Part shown: piece by piece, positions 24,406 through 32,636 of the stretch | How the letters are laid out: each line of letters begins with the position of its first letter | Position numbering within the stretch: the first letter of the stretch is position 1 | DNA from: DATGZX01 sp035296965 | Lineage (GTDB): Bacteria > Planctomycetota > Planctomycetia > Gemmatales > Gemmataceae | Assembly: GCA_035296965.1 (NCBI GenBank) | Contig: DATGZX010000023.1 | Span: 1-35,100, forward strand | Length of the DNA stretch: 35,100 nucleotides | Direction: 5' to 3' | Notes under the pieces: model-generated | The model's database searches: none | The model's input: the letters and a program-made list of their open reading frames with translations, nothing else | Told to the model about the DNA's origin: nothing | Program-made: the position numbers and the translations under genes

Positions 24406-24756
24406 TTAGAGAGGAAAGAAGCGGACACAATTCTGGCATTCGTCCGCACTGAGACACTCGATGGCGAGCAAGATTTCCTCAATTGCCTGGCCAGTCGGCA
24501 TCAGGTCACTGACGAGGAAAACTCCTGGCATAGGCTGACCGGCGCGCACGCGTTCGTAGGCAAAGTTGGGCATCGTGTCGCGATCGTGTGTAAGCAGAAT
24601 CCGACCTTCGTCTGCTGCCCACTCCAGGATGGCCTGGTCCGGTGTGGCTTCGAGGTCGACGTCCTGAACTCGAATCACATCCAGTCCTGGATTACGGCGC
24701 AGCAGGCCGCGTACAATAGTGCTGTCAAAGTTCTCATCAGTGAGAAGCTTGGCCAC
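24406..24756 (-). CDS. DUF5615 PIN-like protein (putative toxin)
   Basis: The protein is 116 residues and matches the DUF5615 family, related to PIN-domain nucleases. It has an early acidic motif LLTDENFD, a central DQAILEWAADEGRILLTHDRDT with conserved Asp residues, and a hydrophobic GVFLVSD strand. PIN-type proteins are Mg2+-dependent RNases. The start overlaps the upstream DUF433 gene by 20 nt, the usual antitoxin-then-toxin arrangement. Nuclease activity and toxicity are inferred from family and context. Confidence 0.85.
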   Translation of the reverse strand: MAKLLTDENFDSTIVRGLLRRNPGLDVIRVQDVDLEATPDQAILEWAADEGRILLTHDRDTMPNFAYERVRAGQPMPGVFLVSDLMPTGQAIEEILLAIECLSADECQNCVRFFPL

Positions 24757-25105
24757 GAGGCGACACCTTGGCCCTGGCTCGGGCGAGCAGTATTTCGCGC
24801 AGGTTGGTTTGCGGTCCCTGACTCGCCTCGATCTTCCGTCGGGTTAGCGACGCCGCTTCATCACATTGCCGTAAGTACTCGTCAAATGGAGTAGGATTGA
24901 GCAGATAGCCCGTGATAACTGCGTAGACATCAACCAGGTTCAGCGTGTCGTAAGACAGGACGATACTCTCAGGTGTCGCACCATTCTTAAAGGCACGGAG
25001 CACGAGTTCCAGAAGCACTCGGCTCTGGCCGACGCGGAACACGCCAGCCGGTTCCTCGCGCAACGGGACTGAGACAGTAAGCGGTTCGAAGTCCATCCTT
25101 GTCAC
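24737..25105 (-). CDS. DUF433 protein (putative antitoxin)
   Basis: The protein is 122 residues. The GTG at 25105 is preceded by GGGAGGA eight bases upstream; an ATG three codons later is the alternative. The core is DUF433, a small helix-turn-helix-like domain: RVLLELVLRAFKNGATPESIVLSYDTLNLVDVYAVITGYL. DUF433 proteins commonly precede DUF5615 proteins and are thought to be antitoxins that bind DNA and the partner. The charged C-terminal tail (LTRRKIEASQG and on) may be the toxin-binding part. It shares 20 nt with the downstream gene, so the two are translationally coupled. Confidence 0.87.
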   Translation of the reverse strand: MTRMDFEPLTVSVPLREEPAGVFRVGQSRVLLELVLRAFKNGATPESIVLSYDTLNLVDVYAVITGYLLNPTPFDEYLRQCDEAASLTRRKIEASQGPQTNLREILLARARAKVSPRGQASH

Positions 25106-25326
25106 GCCGCGAATCCTCCCAGGGACACCATTCTGGACGCATCTTATTGTACTCTATCGGTCGTTGACTTGCCCTGTGGAAGTCGTGGCCGCCGGTCAAA
25201 TTTAGTCTGGTCGCCTCCGAATTCCAATCCAGGACAAAAACGGGCTCGACGCTCTTGTACAGCAATTCGGGCAGCCTGCCTTGAGGGCACTGGAGCAGAG
25301 CTGGCAACAATGGGTCCTTCATTATT

Positions 25327-26514
25327 TCAAACGGAGTTCGTCGTCACCATCAGTGCGCGCTGCAGAATGCCCAAGCCCTTCTCCAGCACCTCGCCACGCC
25401 ATGCCGGTGAAGCCGGGCAAAATGTCTCCACAACCTGGCGTTTGGGCCATTCCAAGGATTGGCCGGGTTGCCTTCCATAGTGGTGGGCCTGGTTCTCCGC
25501 CCGTAGCGCGGCCAGCACCCGCATGGGTGAGTACGTGCCGAATTCCGCACAGAAATAGTGGTAACGGCACTCTTTCAGCGCCCACTGGAAATACTGCCCG
25601 ATGGAACCACGAGCCGCATAAGCCGTCGCGCCGTCGATCGGTTCTACGACGTCGGCGCCAAACTTGTCGGCTACCCAGCGGGCCGCTTCCGTGTCGGGAC
25701 CGTCGTCGAGTAGCAATTTATAGTCGGCCCAACGGCCGAGACCGGTGTGGAAATCGATGTGCAGGGCGAACGCGGCATTGCCCACCCATTCCGGCAGCCG
25801 GGCTTGCATGATGCGCGTCGCGGTTGCCGGTCCACTGCCGCCGTAGAAGAGACCAAGCGGTCGCTCATACTGCCCGACCGGGAGCGTCTTTTTAAACTCT
25901 CCCAGTCCCAGATCGAAAAGCCGGCCTAGCGCCCAGGCTCCGGGACGTTGGCTTGCCGGCAGTTGGCCGCGTGCTTTCAGTCCCTGGCGAAGGATCGTGA
26001 GCATTACTTTGAGCGTGTATGGCTCCAGGCGGGACGGCGGCTTTTTCAGATTCAGGAGCGGATCCAGGCACGCGTAGACATCTCGGCTGTGGGCGTACTT
26101 CGGATCGTCCGACAGGAAGTCGCGGTTGATGAGGAAATTGCGATTCAGGTCGATGTTGTTTTCGTCCCAGCGCCGTCGCCAGGCGAAGCCGTAAGGGTTC
26201 AAGGCATGCGCTATGATGAGACGAACTCCAGCCGGCGGCTGCCAGGATTGGCCTACTGTTTCGAGCCAGGCCGTCTGGATGCCGGAGCCGAAAAAGCCTT
26301 CAGCCCCGTGCAGACCCGATGAGACGATGACGACCCGTTGGGCCATGCCGGAGCCATCGCGGAACGCAACATCGATGGTTAGCTCCCCGCCGTCTGGACC
26401 CTTGGCGTCGATGGCGTGGGCTTCCAGCCGGCATCCGGCGGCTTTGGCAGCCGTGCGGAAGCGGTCGCGACCCTCGACATAATCCTTGGGGAAGACACTC
26501 AGATCAGCTGGCAT
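25327..26514 (-). CDS. M14-like metallopeptidase, DUF2817
   Basis: The protein is 395 residues with no signal peptide, so it is cytoplasmic. The M14 zinc-site motif HGAEG lies at about 68-73 (SSGLHGAEGFFGSG). A central NNIDLNRNF motif supplies substrate-binding Asn-Arg residues. The later His ligand is in HIDFHTGLG (about 253), and a Glu in YFCAEFGTY (about 322) is a likely catalytic residue. DUF2817 belongs to the M14 carboxypeptidase/aspartoacylase group, so amide hydrolysis is expected; the substrate is unknown. No strong Shine-Dalgarno is visible before the ATG. It lies 332 bp downstream of the redoxin fusion gene on the same strand, so it probably has its own promoter. Confidence 0.87.
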   Translation of the reverse strand: MPADLSVFPKDYVEGRDRFRTAAKAAGCRLEAHAIDAKGPDGGELTIDVAFRDGSGMAQRVVIVSSGLHGAEGFFGSGIQTAWLETVGQSWQPPAGVRLIIAHALNPYGFAWRRRWDENNIDLNRNFLINRDFLSDDPKYAHSRDVYACLDPLLNLKKPPSRLEPYTLKVMLTILRQGLKARGQLPASQRPGAWALGRLFDLGLGEFKKTLPVGQYERPLGLFYGGSGPATATRIMQARLPEWVGNAAFALHIDFHTGLGRWADYKLLLDDGPDTEAARWVADKFGADVVEPIDGATAYAARGSIGQYFQWALKECRYHYFCAEFGTYSPMRVLAALRAENQAHHYGRQPGQSLEWPKRQVVETFCPASPAWRGEVLEKGLGILQRALMVTTNSV

Positions 26515-26777
26515 CGTTTTAGGTGGGACAAAGCGGTAGTCCCTTTTGGAGTGCGTCGCTTTGCCGCCGCTTTTGTTTCCTCTCTTTGGGATATCTTATT
26601 TCCAACTGGAACAGCAATAACGGTTTCGGTCCGGCAGAATCATGAGGACACCATTTGGGAGCATTGATGAAGGCAGTGCCCGGCAAGCGAGTCCTCCTGG
26701 AGGTCTGAAAAACAAAAGCGGCGGCAAAACGCCGCAGTCCAAACTTGCCTAGCCGGTTCTATCGCGTCTGGAAACAG

Positions 26778-26805
26778 CACAGCCCATCCTAATGGACGGG
26801 CTGTG
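26778..26805 (-). terminator. Hairpin downstream of the redoxin fusion gene
   Basis: A 12-bp stem with one mismatch and a 4-nt loop (CACAGCCC and GGGCTGTG arms), 42 bp after the stop of the redoxin fusion gene. No strong T-run follows, so it may be a weak or factor-assisted terminator. A second small hairpin (GCGGCG/CGCCGC, 26718-26735) lies further on. No gene is supported in 26515-26846. Confidence 0.5.
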
Positions 26806-26846
26806 TCTTGAGATTAGTATGTGACCGTGTGATCAGCTCCCGGCCG

Positions 26847-29096
26847 TCACTTCCGGCTTACAACCGCTTCCGCAATGGCGTTCAGCAGGTCATTGGTTTC
26901 CTTGGGAAATGCCTTGGGCTCCTTGCTCCAGAAGTTGATCGTGCCCGGCTTGCCTCCCTCGATCACGATGGGGACGTGGGCGCTCGAGCCAAGGAACTTG
27001 CTGATCATCATCATGTCGCCGCCACGGGCCTTTTTCAGGTCGGGCAGCGATTGGAAGCCGCCAATGAGAGCGAAATGACCCAGGGCCATAACCCTGCCGT
27101 CGTGTTGGAAGCCGGCAAGCGCGAATTCAGACTTCACCGAGCCGCAATAATTTGCCCGCTCGACCTTGAGCTGGCCGCCGCTGTAATCGGTGACGCAAAC
27201 GCGATCCACCTGCGGCAGGGCCTTGTTGACGGCCTTGGCAAAAGCGGCGAACGCCTCGTCCGACTCGAGGGCGTGCTGGGCCAGCTCCTTCAGCTTGGCA
27301 TCGAGCGCGGGCCCTTCCTTGTGTACATACTTGCTGACAGGGAGCGGCTCCTTTTGCAGATCCTGATCGACGGGAATCAGGTCGAAATAGCCGATAAGCA
27401 TTTCTTCCCAGGTCTGGTCGCCCCAGCGCACTACGGTGTCGGGATTGGGGTTCGACGGATTGCTCTTCGAGTTGTCGTAATGCGCCTCTACATGGATGCG
27501 CGTGCCCGCGGGCAACAGTTTCGGCTCGGCGAGGACGTAGGTGTTCTGCCAGTTAAAGTCGTAATGCGGCACATCGAGCAGGATTTCCTGCTTGCCGTCC
27601 GAATAATAGGCCACGTATTTGAACGTCTTGCCGCGCAGGTGGGTATGAGGCGTCATCGTAAGCAGCAGGCTGTCTTGCTCGATGACGTTGTCAGCTTCTT
27701 CCAGGTGGTTCGCCGCGTTGGCGGGGATGCGTATCCGGGGATTGGCCGCCATCTCCGCGGATACTTCCTTCTTGATCGTCTTGGGGTCGGCGAACACCAA
27801 ACCGATGCGGGTCTGGTCGGTTTGCGGCCGGCCGTTGGTCGTGTAATGAATCTGGAACAGCAGCCGGGAACCTGCGGGTACCCGCTTGGCCATGCCGTCC
27901 GGCAGGATCATCGGGCGGGCGCCGGGCACGTTGCCGGCCAACCAGTTGGCAGCGAAGCCGCCGTATTTATCGTGACCTCCAGTCCCAGGAGGTTGGATGA
28001 AAACCAGCACATGGTGCACGACCGAGCGGTTGCCCGGCACGACTTCAGCGGCCTTCACCCACTTGTCTTCCGTGAATCCGGGGTCCACGACAATGAACTC
28101 GTAGGGAACATCGCCCGTCGCCGGCACCTGGAACACGCGTGGGATCGACAGCACCAGGTCCGGCTTGGGGATGCGCCAGCCCTGGACGTATTCCACCGGC
28201 TTGGGCAGGTCCTTGGGATCGCCTTGTGGAGCGCCGTTTTCGATCCAGTCCAGGATTAGCTTGCGGTCGGCTTCGGTCAGATGCGGATCATTGGCGAACT
28301 TGCCGTAGTGGGGATCGGCGTGCCAAGGTGGCATACGGTGATCGCGGATCACTTCGGCGATGGTGTCGGTCCAGCCAATGGTCTCTTCGTAAGAAGTCAG
28401 CGAAAACGGGCCGATTTCGCCCGGATGGTGGCATTCCGCGCAGTGGGCCTGCAGAAGGGGAGCGATGTGCTTGCTGTAGGTGATCTCGCCGTTCTTCGCT
28501 TCTGGCTTCACCCGGCCAATGAAGCAGCCGGGCGCCTGGGTGACCGGTTTGCTGACTGTCTTGCCGGCCAGCACTTCTTCGAGCGCCACGGCGAGATCGC
28601 GCTCGGTCACTTTGGGTCGCAGGAAACCGATGCCGTACTGGTCGTCGATCCGGCCCCAGTAGCGGACGACTCGGTCGGCGTCGAGCAGGAAGACTTCCGG
28701 CGTGCGCACGGCGCCGAACTGGTCGGCAACCTTGTTGTTCGGGTCTTTCAGGATGGGAATGTCGAGGCCGGTAGCTTTTGCATACGCGCCGATCGCGGAG
28801 GGCGCGTCCTGCTCGTTGGCATCGATTCCGACGAAGGCGACGCCCTTGGACCCGAATTCCTTAGCCAATTGAGCAAGCCGGGGCCCGTAGAGCTTGGCAA
28901 GAGGGCACTCGGTACCAAGGAAGGCCACCACAACGATTTTGTGATCGCTGAAGTCTTGCAGCGAGCGCTCGGCCCCGCGGTAATCGCGCAACTTGAAGTT
29001 GTCGATTTTCTTGCCGATCGGGGACGGCTTCTCTTGAGACCCTGCCAGCGCCAGTGCCGGCAGCAGAAGCAACCAAAGACTGAGTGAAGCCTTCAT
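26847..29096 (-). CDS. Redoxin, cytochrome c and copper type II monooxygenase-like fusion
   Basis: The protein is 749 residues from the ATG at 29096, chosen because GAGGG lies seven bases upstream and a signal peptide follows at once (KASLSLWLLLLPALALAGS). A longer frame reaches 29141. Domain 1 (about 25-190) is redoxin/AhpC-like, with Cys64 in TECPLAKLYG; the second Cys of a CxxC is missing. Domain 2 has a haem-c site C219-A-E-C222-H223. Domain 3 resembles PHM/DBH-type copper monooxygenases and carries the expected ligands: H361-H362 and H417 for one copper, H484-x-H486 and Met566 for the other. It should be periplasmic. The redox chain and substrate are unknown. Similar fusions are found in planctomycetes and related bacteria. 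Confidence 0.9.
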   Translation of the reverse strand: MKASLSLWLLLLPALALAGSQEKPSPIGKKIDNFKLRDYRGAERSLQDFSDHKIVVVAFLGTECPLAKLYGPRLAQLAKEFGSKGVAFVGIDANEQDAPSAIGAYAKATGLDIPILKDPNNKVADQFGAVRTPEVFLLDADRVVRYWGRIDDQYGIGFLRPKVTERDLAVALEEVLAGKTVSKPVTQAPGCFIGRVKPEAKNGEITYSKHIAPLLQAHCAECHHPGEIGPFSLTSYEETIGWTDTIAEVIRDHRMPPWHADPHYGKFANDPHLTEADRKLILDWIENGAPQGDPKDLPKPVEYVQGWRIPKPDLVLSIPRVFQVPATGDVPYEFIVVDPGFTEDKWVKAAEVVPGNRSVVHHVLVFIQPPGTGGHDKYGGFAANWLAGNVPGARPMILPDGMAKRVPAGSRLLFQIHYTTNGRPQTDQTRIGLVFADPKTIKKEVSAEMAANPRIRIPANAANHLEEADNVIEQDSLLLTMTPHTHLRGKTFKYVAYYSDGKQEILLDVPHYDFNWQNTYVLAEPKLLPAGTRIHVEAHYDNSKSNPSNPNPDTVVRWGDQTWEEMLIGYFDLIPVDQDLQKEPLPVSKYVHKEGPALDAKLKELAQHALESDEAFAAFAKAVNKALPQVDRVCVTDYSGGQLKVERANYCGSVKSEFALAGFQHDGRVMALGHFALIGGFQSLPDLKKARGGDMMMISKFLGSSAHVPIVIEGGKPGTINFWSKEPKAFPKETNDLLNAIAEAVVSRK

Positions 29097-29290
29097 TCGC
29101 AAACCCTCGGAGACTAGAACGACGGGACGGTGCAGAGACAAGCTTGGGCCGCTGCTGCAAGAGGCCCCAACTTATTAGCAATTGGCGTTCCATGCCGCTA
29201 CCGAGCAGCGTGGAAAGATCTAAGTACTGTTCGCCGCTCACTTAGGCAAATTTGCACAAAACAGCACCTTTCCGGGAGGGGACAGTTCCG

Positions 29291-29326
29291 CCGCGATATT
29301 TCGTGGCGGCCGCGAGATATCGTGGC
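29291..29326. repeat. Two 17-bp direct repeats (19-bp period)
   Basis: CCGCGATATTTCGTGGC at 29291-29307 is repeated at 29310-29326 with 2 mismatches. The repeats lie in the divergent spacer between the redoxin fusion and the PilT-type gene. A 19-bp period is close to two DNA turns, so it could be an operator. The rest of 29097-29422 shows no gene. Confidence 0.4.
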
Positions 29327-29422
29327 TCCGCCTGCCCTTCATCGACTTCTCATCTTTTAGCGGTTAAACTCGCCGTTTGCGCCCGCAGTGGCGCTTGTGC
29401 ACGAATTCAGACCAGGGACACC

Positions 29423-30520
29423 ATGAAGGAACCAGCGCACGACAGGCCTCCCATTCACAACAAGCTCCGTAACTGGCTGAGCCAGGCGGTCGCCGCCGGC
29501 GCCTCGGACCTGCACCTCATCGTGGGACACCCCCCGGTAATGCGCTTGCACGGCGACCTGACGGAGCTGCCCGATGAACCGTTGCAAGCGGAAGAGACGC
29601 AGCGCATCCTCAACTCACTTTGTCCCAGGGAAGCTCTCGATCGTCTGCATACGCAGAAGAATCTCGATTTTTCCTTCCATGTCGATGTGGATGGAACCAT
29701 CTGCCGCTTCCGCGCCAACTTGTTCCAGACGGGCCAGCAGCTCGGCGCCTGCCTGCGCGTGGTGCCGACAACCATTCCGGACTTCGAATGGGCAAGCTTT
29801 CCCAAAGCGCTCGCCGAACGGCTCGCCTTTCTGCGGGATGGGCTCGTGATTGTTACCGGTGCCACCGGCTCGGGAAAGACGACGACGCTGGCGATGATCG
29901 TCAACCTGATCAATCAGTCCGGCGGCTTCCGCATCATCACGGTGGAAGAGCCGGTCGAATACATTTTCCCCCGAGCGGCCAACTCGGTGGTCACGCAGCG
30001 CGAGGTAGGTACAGACGTTCTCACGTTTGCCGACGGCCTCAAGTATGGACTGCGGCAAGACCCCGACGTCATCCTGGTCGGCGAGATCCGCGATCAAGAG
30101 ACAGCCCAGATGGCGCTCAGCGCCGCGGAGACGGGGCACTTGGTGTTCACCACCCTGCACACGCGCGACGCCAAGGGAGCGATCACGCGCTATGCCGACC
30201 TCTTTCCCCAGGATGTGCAGCGCGACATCCGCGCTCAATTGGCGATGAGCCTGCGGGCGATCGTGAGCCAGCGTCTCCTGCCCGGCGTCGAACGGGGAGA
30301 AAAGCGGCACCTGGCGCTGGAAGTGCTGTGGAACACCTATCCAATCGCCAGCGGCATTCGCCTGGGCAAGCTCGAGAGCATCGATAACTATCTCTTGACC
30401 GGCCGGGAAGAAGGCATGATCAGCTTCGACGAATCGGTGCGCCGGCTGCTGCGCGCGGAAAAGATCAGCCGCACCGTCGCCGAGCAGAACGTCCGCGAGG
30501 TCTCCTATCTGAACCGGTAG
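29423..30520 (+). CDS. pilT: PilT-type twitching-motility ATPase
   Basis: The protein is 365 residues from the ATG at 29423, the usual PilT length. Upstream in-frame codons to 29252 look unlike a PilT N-terminus, and AGGGA lies five bases before this ATG. The N-terminal domain has ASDLHLIVGHPPVMRLHGDL, typical of PilT. The Walker A is GATGSGKT (146-153). The Asp-box region VEEPVEYIF and the Walker B DPDVILVGEIRD (213-224) follow, then the His box TTLHTRDAKGAI. PilT hexamers power type IV pilus retraction, on the cytoplasmic side of the inner membrane. No other pilus gene is in the window, so the exact role (retraction or other secretion ATPase) is open. Confidence 0.85.
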   Translation: MKEPAHDRPPIHNKLRNWLSQAVAAGASDLHLIVGHPPVMRLHGDLTELPDEPLQAEETQRILNSLCPREALDRLHTQKNLDFSFHVDVDGTICRFRANLFQTGQQLGACLRVVPTTIPDFEWASFPKALAERLAFLRDGLVIVTGATGSGKTTTLAMIVNLINQSGGFRIITVEEPVEYIFPRAANSVVTQREVGTDVLTFADGLKYGLRQDPDVILVGEIRDQETAQMALSAAETGHLVFTTLHTRDAKGAITRYADLFPQDVQRDIRAQLAMSLRAIVSQRLLPGVERGEKRHLALEVLWNTYPIASGIRLGKLESIDNYLLTGREEGMISFDESVRRLLRAEKISRTVAEQNVREVSYLNR

Positions 30521-30697
30521 AAGTGTTCGCCGCTGCCGCCATCTCTTCAAGAAGAACGAATGCTCGCCGTCGGTTGCAGGTGCAGTATCATGATCATGTG
30601 CTGCCGCCCGCAGTCCGCGCGGCCCTGAAGCTCTCCGGCACCAGGTAGCGAAGGACGGCACGCAAGAGATCGACTGCCTTCACGCCGAGGAGCTGGC

Positions 30698-31987
30698 ATG
30701 CCGGACGGTCATGACGCCTACGCAGCGTTACGAAATCCCAATTACCGCCGGCTGCTCCTCGGCACCTTGCTGGCGAGCGCCGGCGGCGAAATGCAGAGCG
30801 TCGCCGTCGGTTGGGAGCTGTACCAGCGCACCGACTCCGCCACCGCCCTGGGATTGGTCGGGCTTGTGCAATTCCTCCCGTTCCTTTTACTTTCCCTTCC
30901 GGCCGGCCACGTCGCCGACCGATACAACCGCAAGTATCTGCTGATCGTGTCCCGCACCGGCATGGCCCTCGCCTCGCTAGGTCTGGCTCTACTTTCGTAT
31001 TACCAGGGGCCGATACCGCTTGTTTATTTATGTCTCCTCTTCATCGGAACGTGCGGCGCGTTCAACTTTCCAGCCCGTTGGTCGCTGCTGCCCCAGGTCG
31101 TTACCGAGTCGGAGCTGCACAACGCGATCACGTGGAATAGCAGCTCCTGGCAAGTGGCCAGCGTGGTCGGGCCCGGCCTGGGCGGGCTGGTGATTGCCGT
31201 GACGGGGCACGCAGCCGGCAATTACCTGCTGGCGGCTCTCTTCTCGCTCGCTTGCGCCGGCCTGATCGCTCTCATCAAGCCACGCGCGGGGGGACCGTCG
31301 CGCGAGGCGCTTTCCTTGCGATCGTTTCTGGCAGGGTTGCACTTTGTCTGGGCGACCCAGCCGGTGCTGGCGACGATCACGCTCGACCTTTTCGCCGTGC
31401 TGCTCGGCGGCGCACTAGCGCTGTTGCCGATTTTCGCCAAGGACATTTTGCAAGTTGGGCCGACGGGACTGGGCTGGCTGCGGGCCGCGCCGTCGCTGGG
31501 CGCTCTGACGACGGCGCTGCTCCTGGCGCACCGCCCGCCGATGAGGCGGCCCGGCTGGTCGATGCTCTGGGCCGTGACTGGTTTTGGGGCAGCCACGATA
31601 GGTTTCGGCTTGTCTCGAAACTTCTATGTCTCGTTCGGCCTGCTGGCGCTTACGGGGGCGTTTGATAACGTCAGTGTGGTCGTCCGCAGCACGCTCGTGC
31701 AAGTGCTGACTCCCGATGGATTGCGCGGCCGGGTCACCGCCGTGAATGCGATATTCGTCGTCTCGTCGAACGAGTTGGGAGCCTTCGAGTCGGGCATCAC
31801 CGCCCAGCTCTTTGGTCCCGTCATTTCCGTGGTCGGCGGCGGCATCGGCACGATCCTGGTCGTGCTTGCGGTCATGCTGAGTTGGCCGCAGGTTCTGCGC
31901 CTGGGCCCCCTGCGGCCGACGCGGAGAGTTGTGGAGGAGGCGGAGCGCGCCCAGGAGGAACTGGCCGGTCGCATCGCTACCGAGTGA
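30698..31987 (+). CDS. MFS transporter, EntS-like (MFS_3)
   Basis: The protein is 429 residues with about twelve transmembrane helices. GAGGAG lies five bases before the ATG. The opening ALRNPNYRRLLLGTLLASAGGEMQSVAVGWELYQRT is characteristic of the MFS_3/EntS group, and the loop between helices 2 and 3 has the motif-A-like AGHVADRYNRK. These are proton-driven exporters of siderophores, drugs or other small molecules. The C-terminal tail (about 405-429) is charged and helical. The gene lies 177 bp after the PilT-type gene. No substrate can be deduced from the neighbours. Confidence 0.9.
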   Translation: MPDGHDAYAALRNPNYRRLLLGTLLASAGGEMQSVAVGWELYQRTDSATALGLVGLVQFLPFLLLSLPAGHVADRYNRKYLLIVSRTGMALASLGLALLSYYQGPIPLVYLCLLFIGTCGAFNFPARWSLLPQVVTESELHNAITWNSSSWQVASVVGPGLGGLVIAVTGHAAGNYLLAALFSLACAGLIALIKPRAGGPSREALSLRSFLAGLHFVWATQPVLATITLDLFAVLLGGALALLPIFAKDILQVGPTGLGWLRAAPSLGALTTALLLAHRPPMRRPGWSMLWAVTGFGAATIGFGLSRNFYVSFGLLALTGAFDNVSVVVRSTLVQVLTPDGLRGRVTAVNAIFVVSSNELGAFESGITAQLFGPVISVVGGGIGTILVVLAVMLSWPQVLRLGPLRPTRRVVEEAERAQEELAGRIATE

Positions 31988-32636
31988 TCGGCTGGCTGCA
32001 GGACTGGGAACTTGCAGGCGAGCTAAGTGACTGTGCGTGAGTTTACAGCAAACTCGTATCGGTTTCCATGCTTTTGGGTCATGCGAACCGGGAAGCTGTC
32101 TTCTGGAGTCCGCGCCCGAACGGGTCGGGGTAGGCGCTGGTGCAGGGATTGGACGACGACACTCTGCTAACGTGCCGGTCGTTCGACGACTTGCTGCGCG
32201 AGGAGCGGTATGGGTGGATGTCCAACCAGCGCTTGGACACGCACGCGGCCACGACTTCGCAGCCGCGCCTGAGGCTGATAGGGGCCTTCGGAAACATAGG
32301 GCGCGCTGCGAAGATCCCCTGCTCGTGGTCTGGATGATGCAGGGCCAGCTTTACAACCCTTCGTCGCCCAATTCAAAGCCGCTTGAGATTTCCTGGCGCC
32401 ACCGCCGGATGGTGCGAGTGCCGCATGGCGAGATCCCCCGGTGACCGGCGTCGGATACCCGGCGTACGGTTTTTCCGGCCTTACAATTTGGAGGGTCTTC
32501 GCAAATTGTGCTGCCAGCTGCCAAGCTGTGAAAACGGTTGCAGCGCAACAACGGAACGAAGAAGATAAGCTAGCGGGCGCCCCTTTCTGCGGCCACCGCC
32601 AAAAGCAAAGGGTCTGAAAGAGAAAGGTCGATCAAA
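31988..32636. other. 650-bp region without a supported gene
   Basis: Short frames on both strands look like noise and have no recognisable domain. A small inverted repeat (ACAATTTG/CAAATTGT) lies near 32483-32510. The region is the upstream flank of the GHKL ATPase pair, so it may hold that pair's promoter or be remnants of older insertions. Confidence 0.5.

Noticed and set aside
24987..25322. Minus-strand frame starting 5 bp after the M14 peptidase stop
   Set aside because: It overlaps the well-supported DUF433 gene, has no Shine-Dalgarno that I can see and no recognisable domain.
26808..28259. 483-codon plus-strand frame
   Set aside because: Antisense to the redoxin/copper monooxygenase gene, whose metal ligands are intact; the long frame is a GC-rich shadow.
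29615..30661. 348-codon minus-strand frame
   Set aside because: Antisense to the PilT-type ATPase, which has clear Walker motifs.
32037..32444. 135-codon plus-strand frame in the gap before the GHKL ATPase
   Set aside because: No domain, no start signal, and frames of similar quality occur on the other strand; treated as non-coding.
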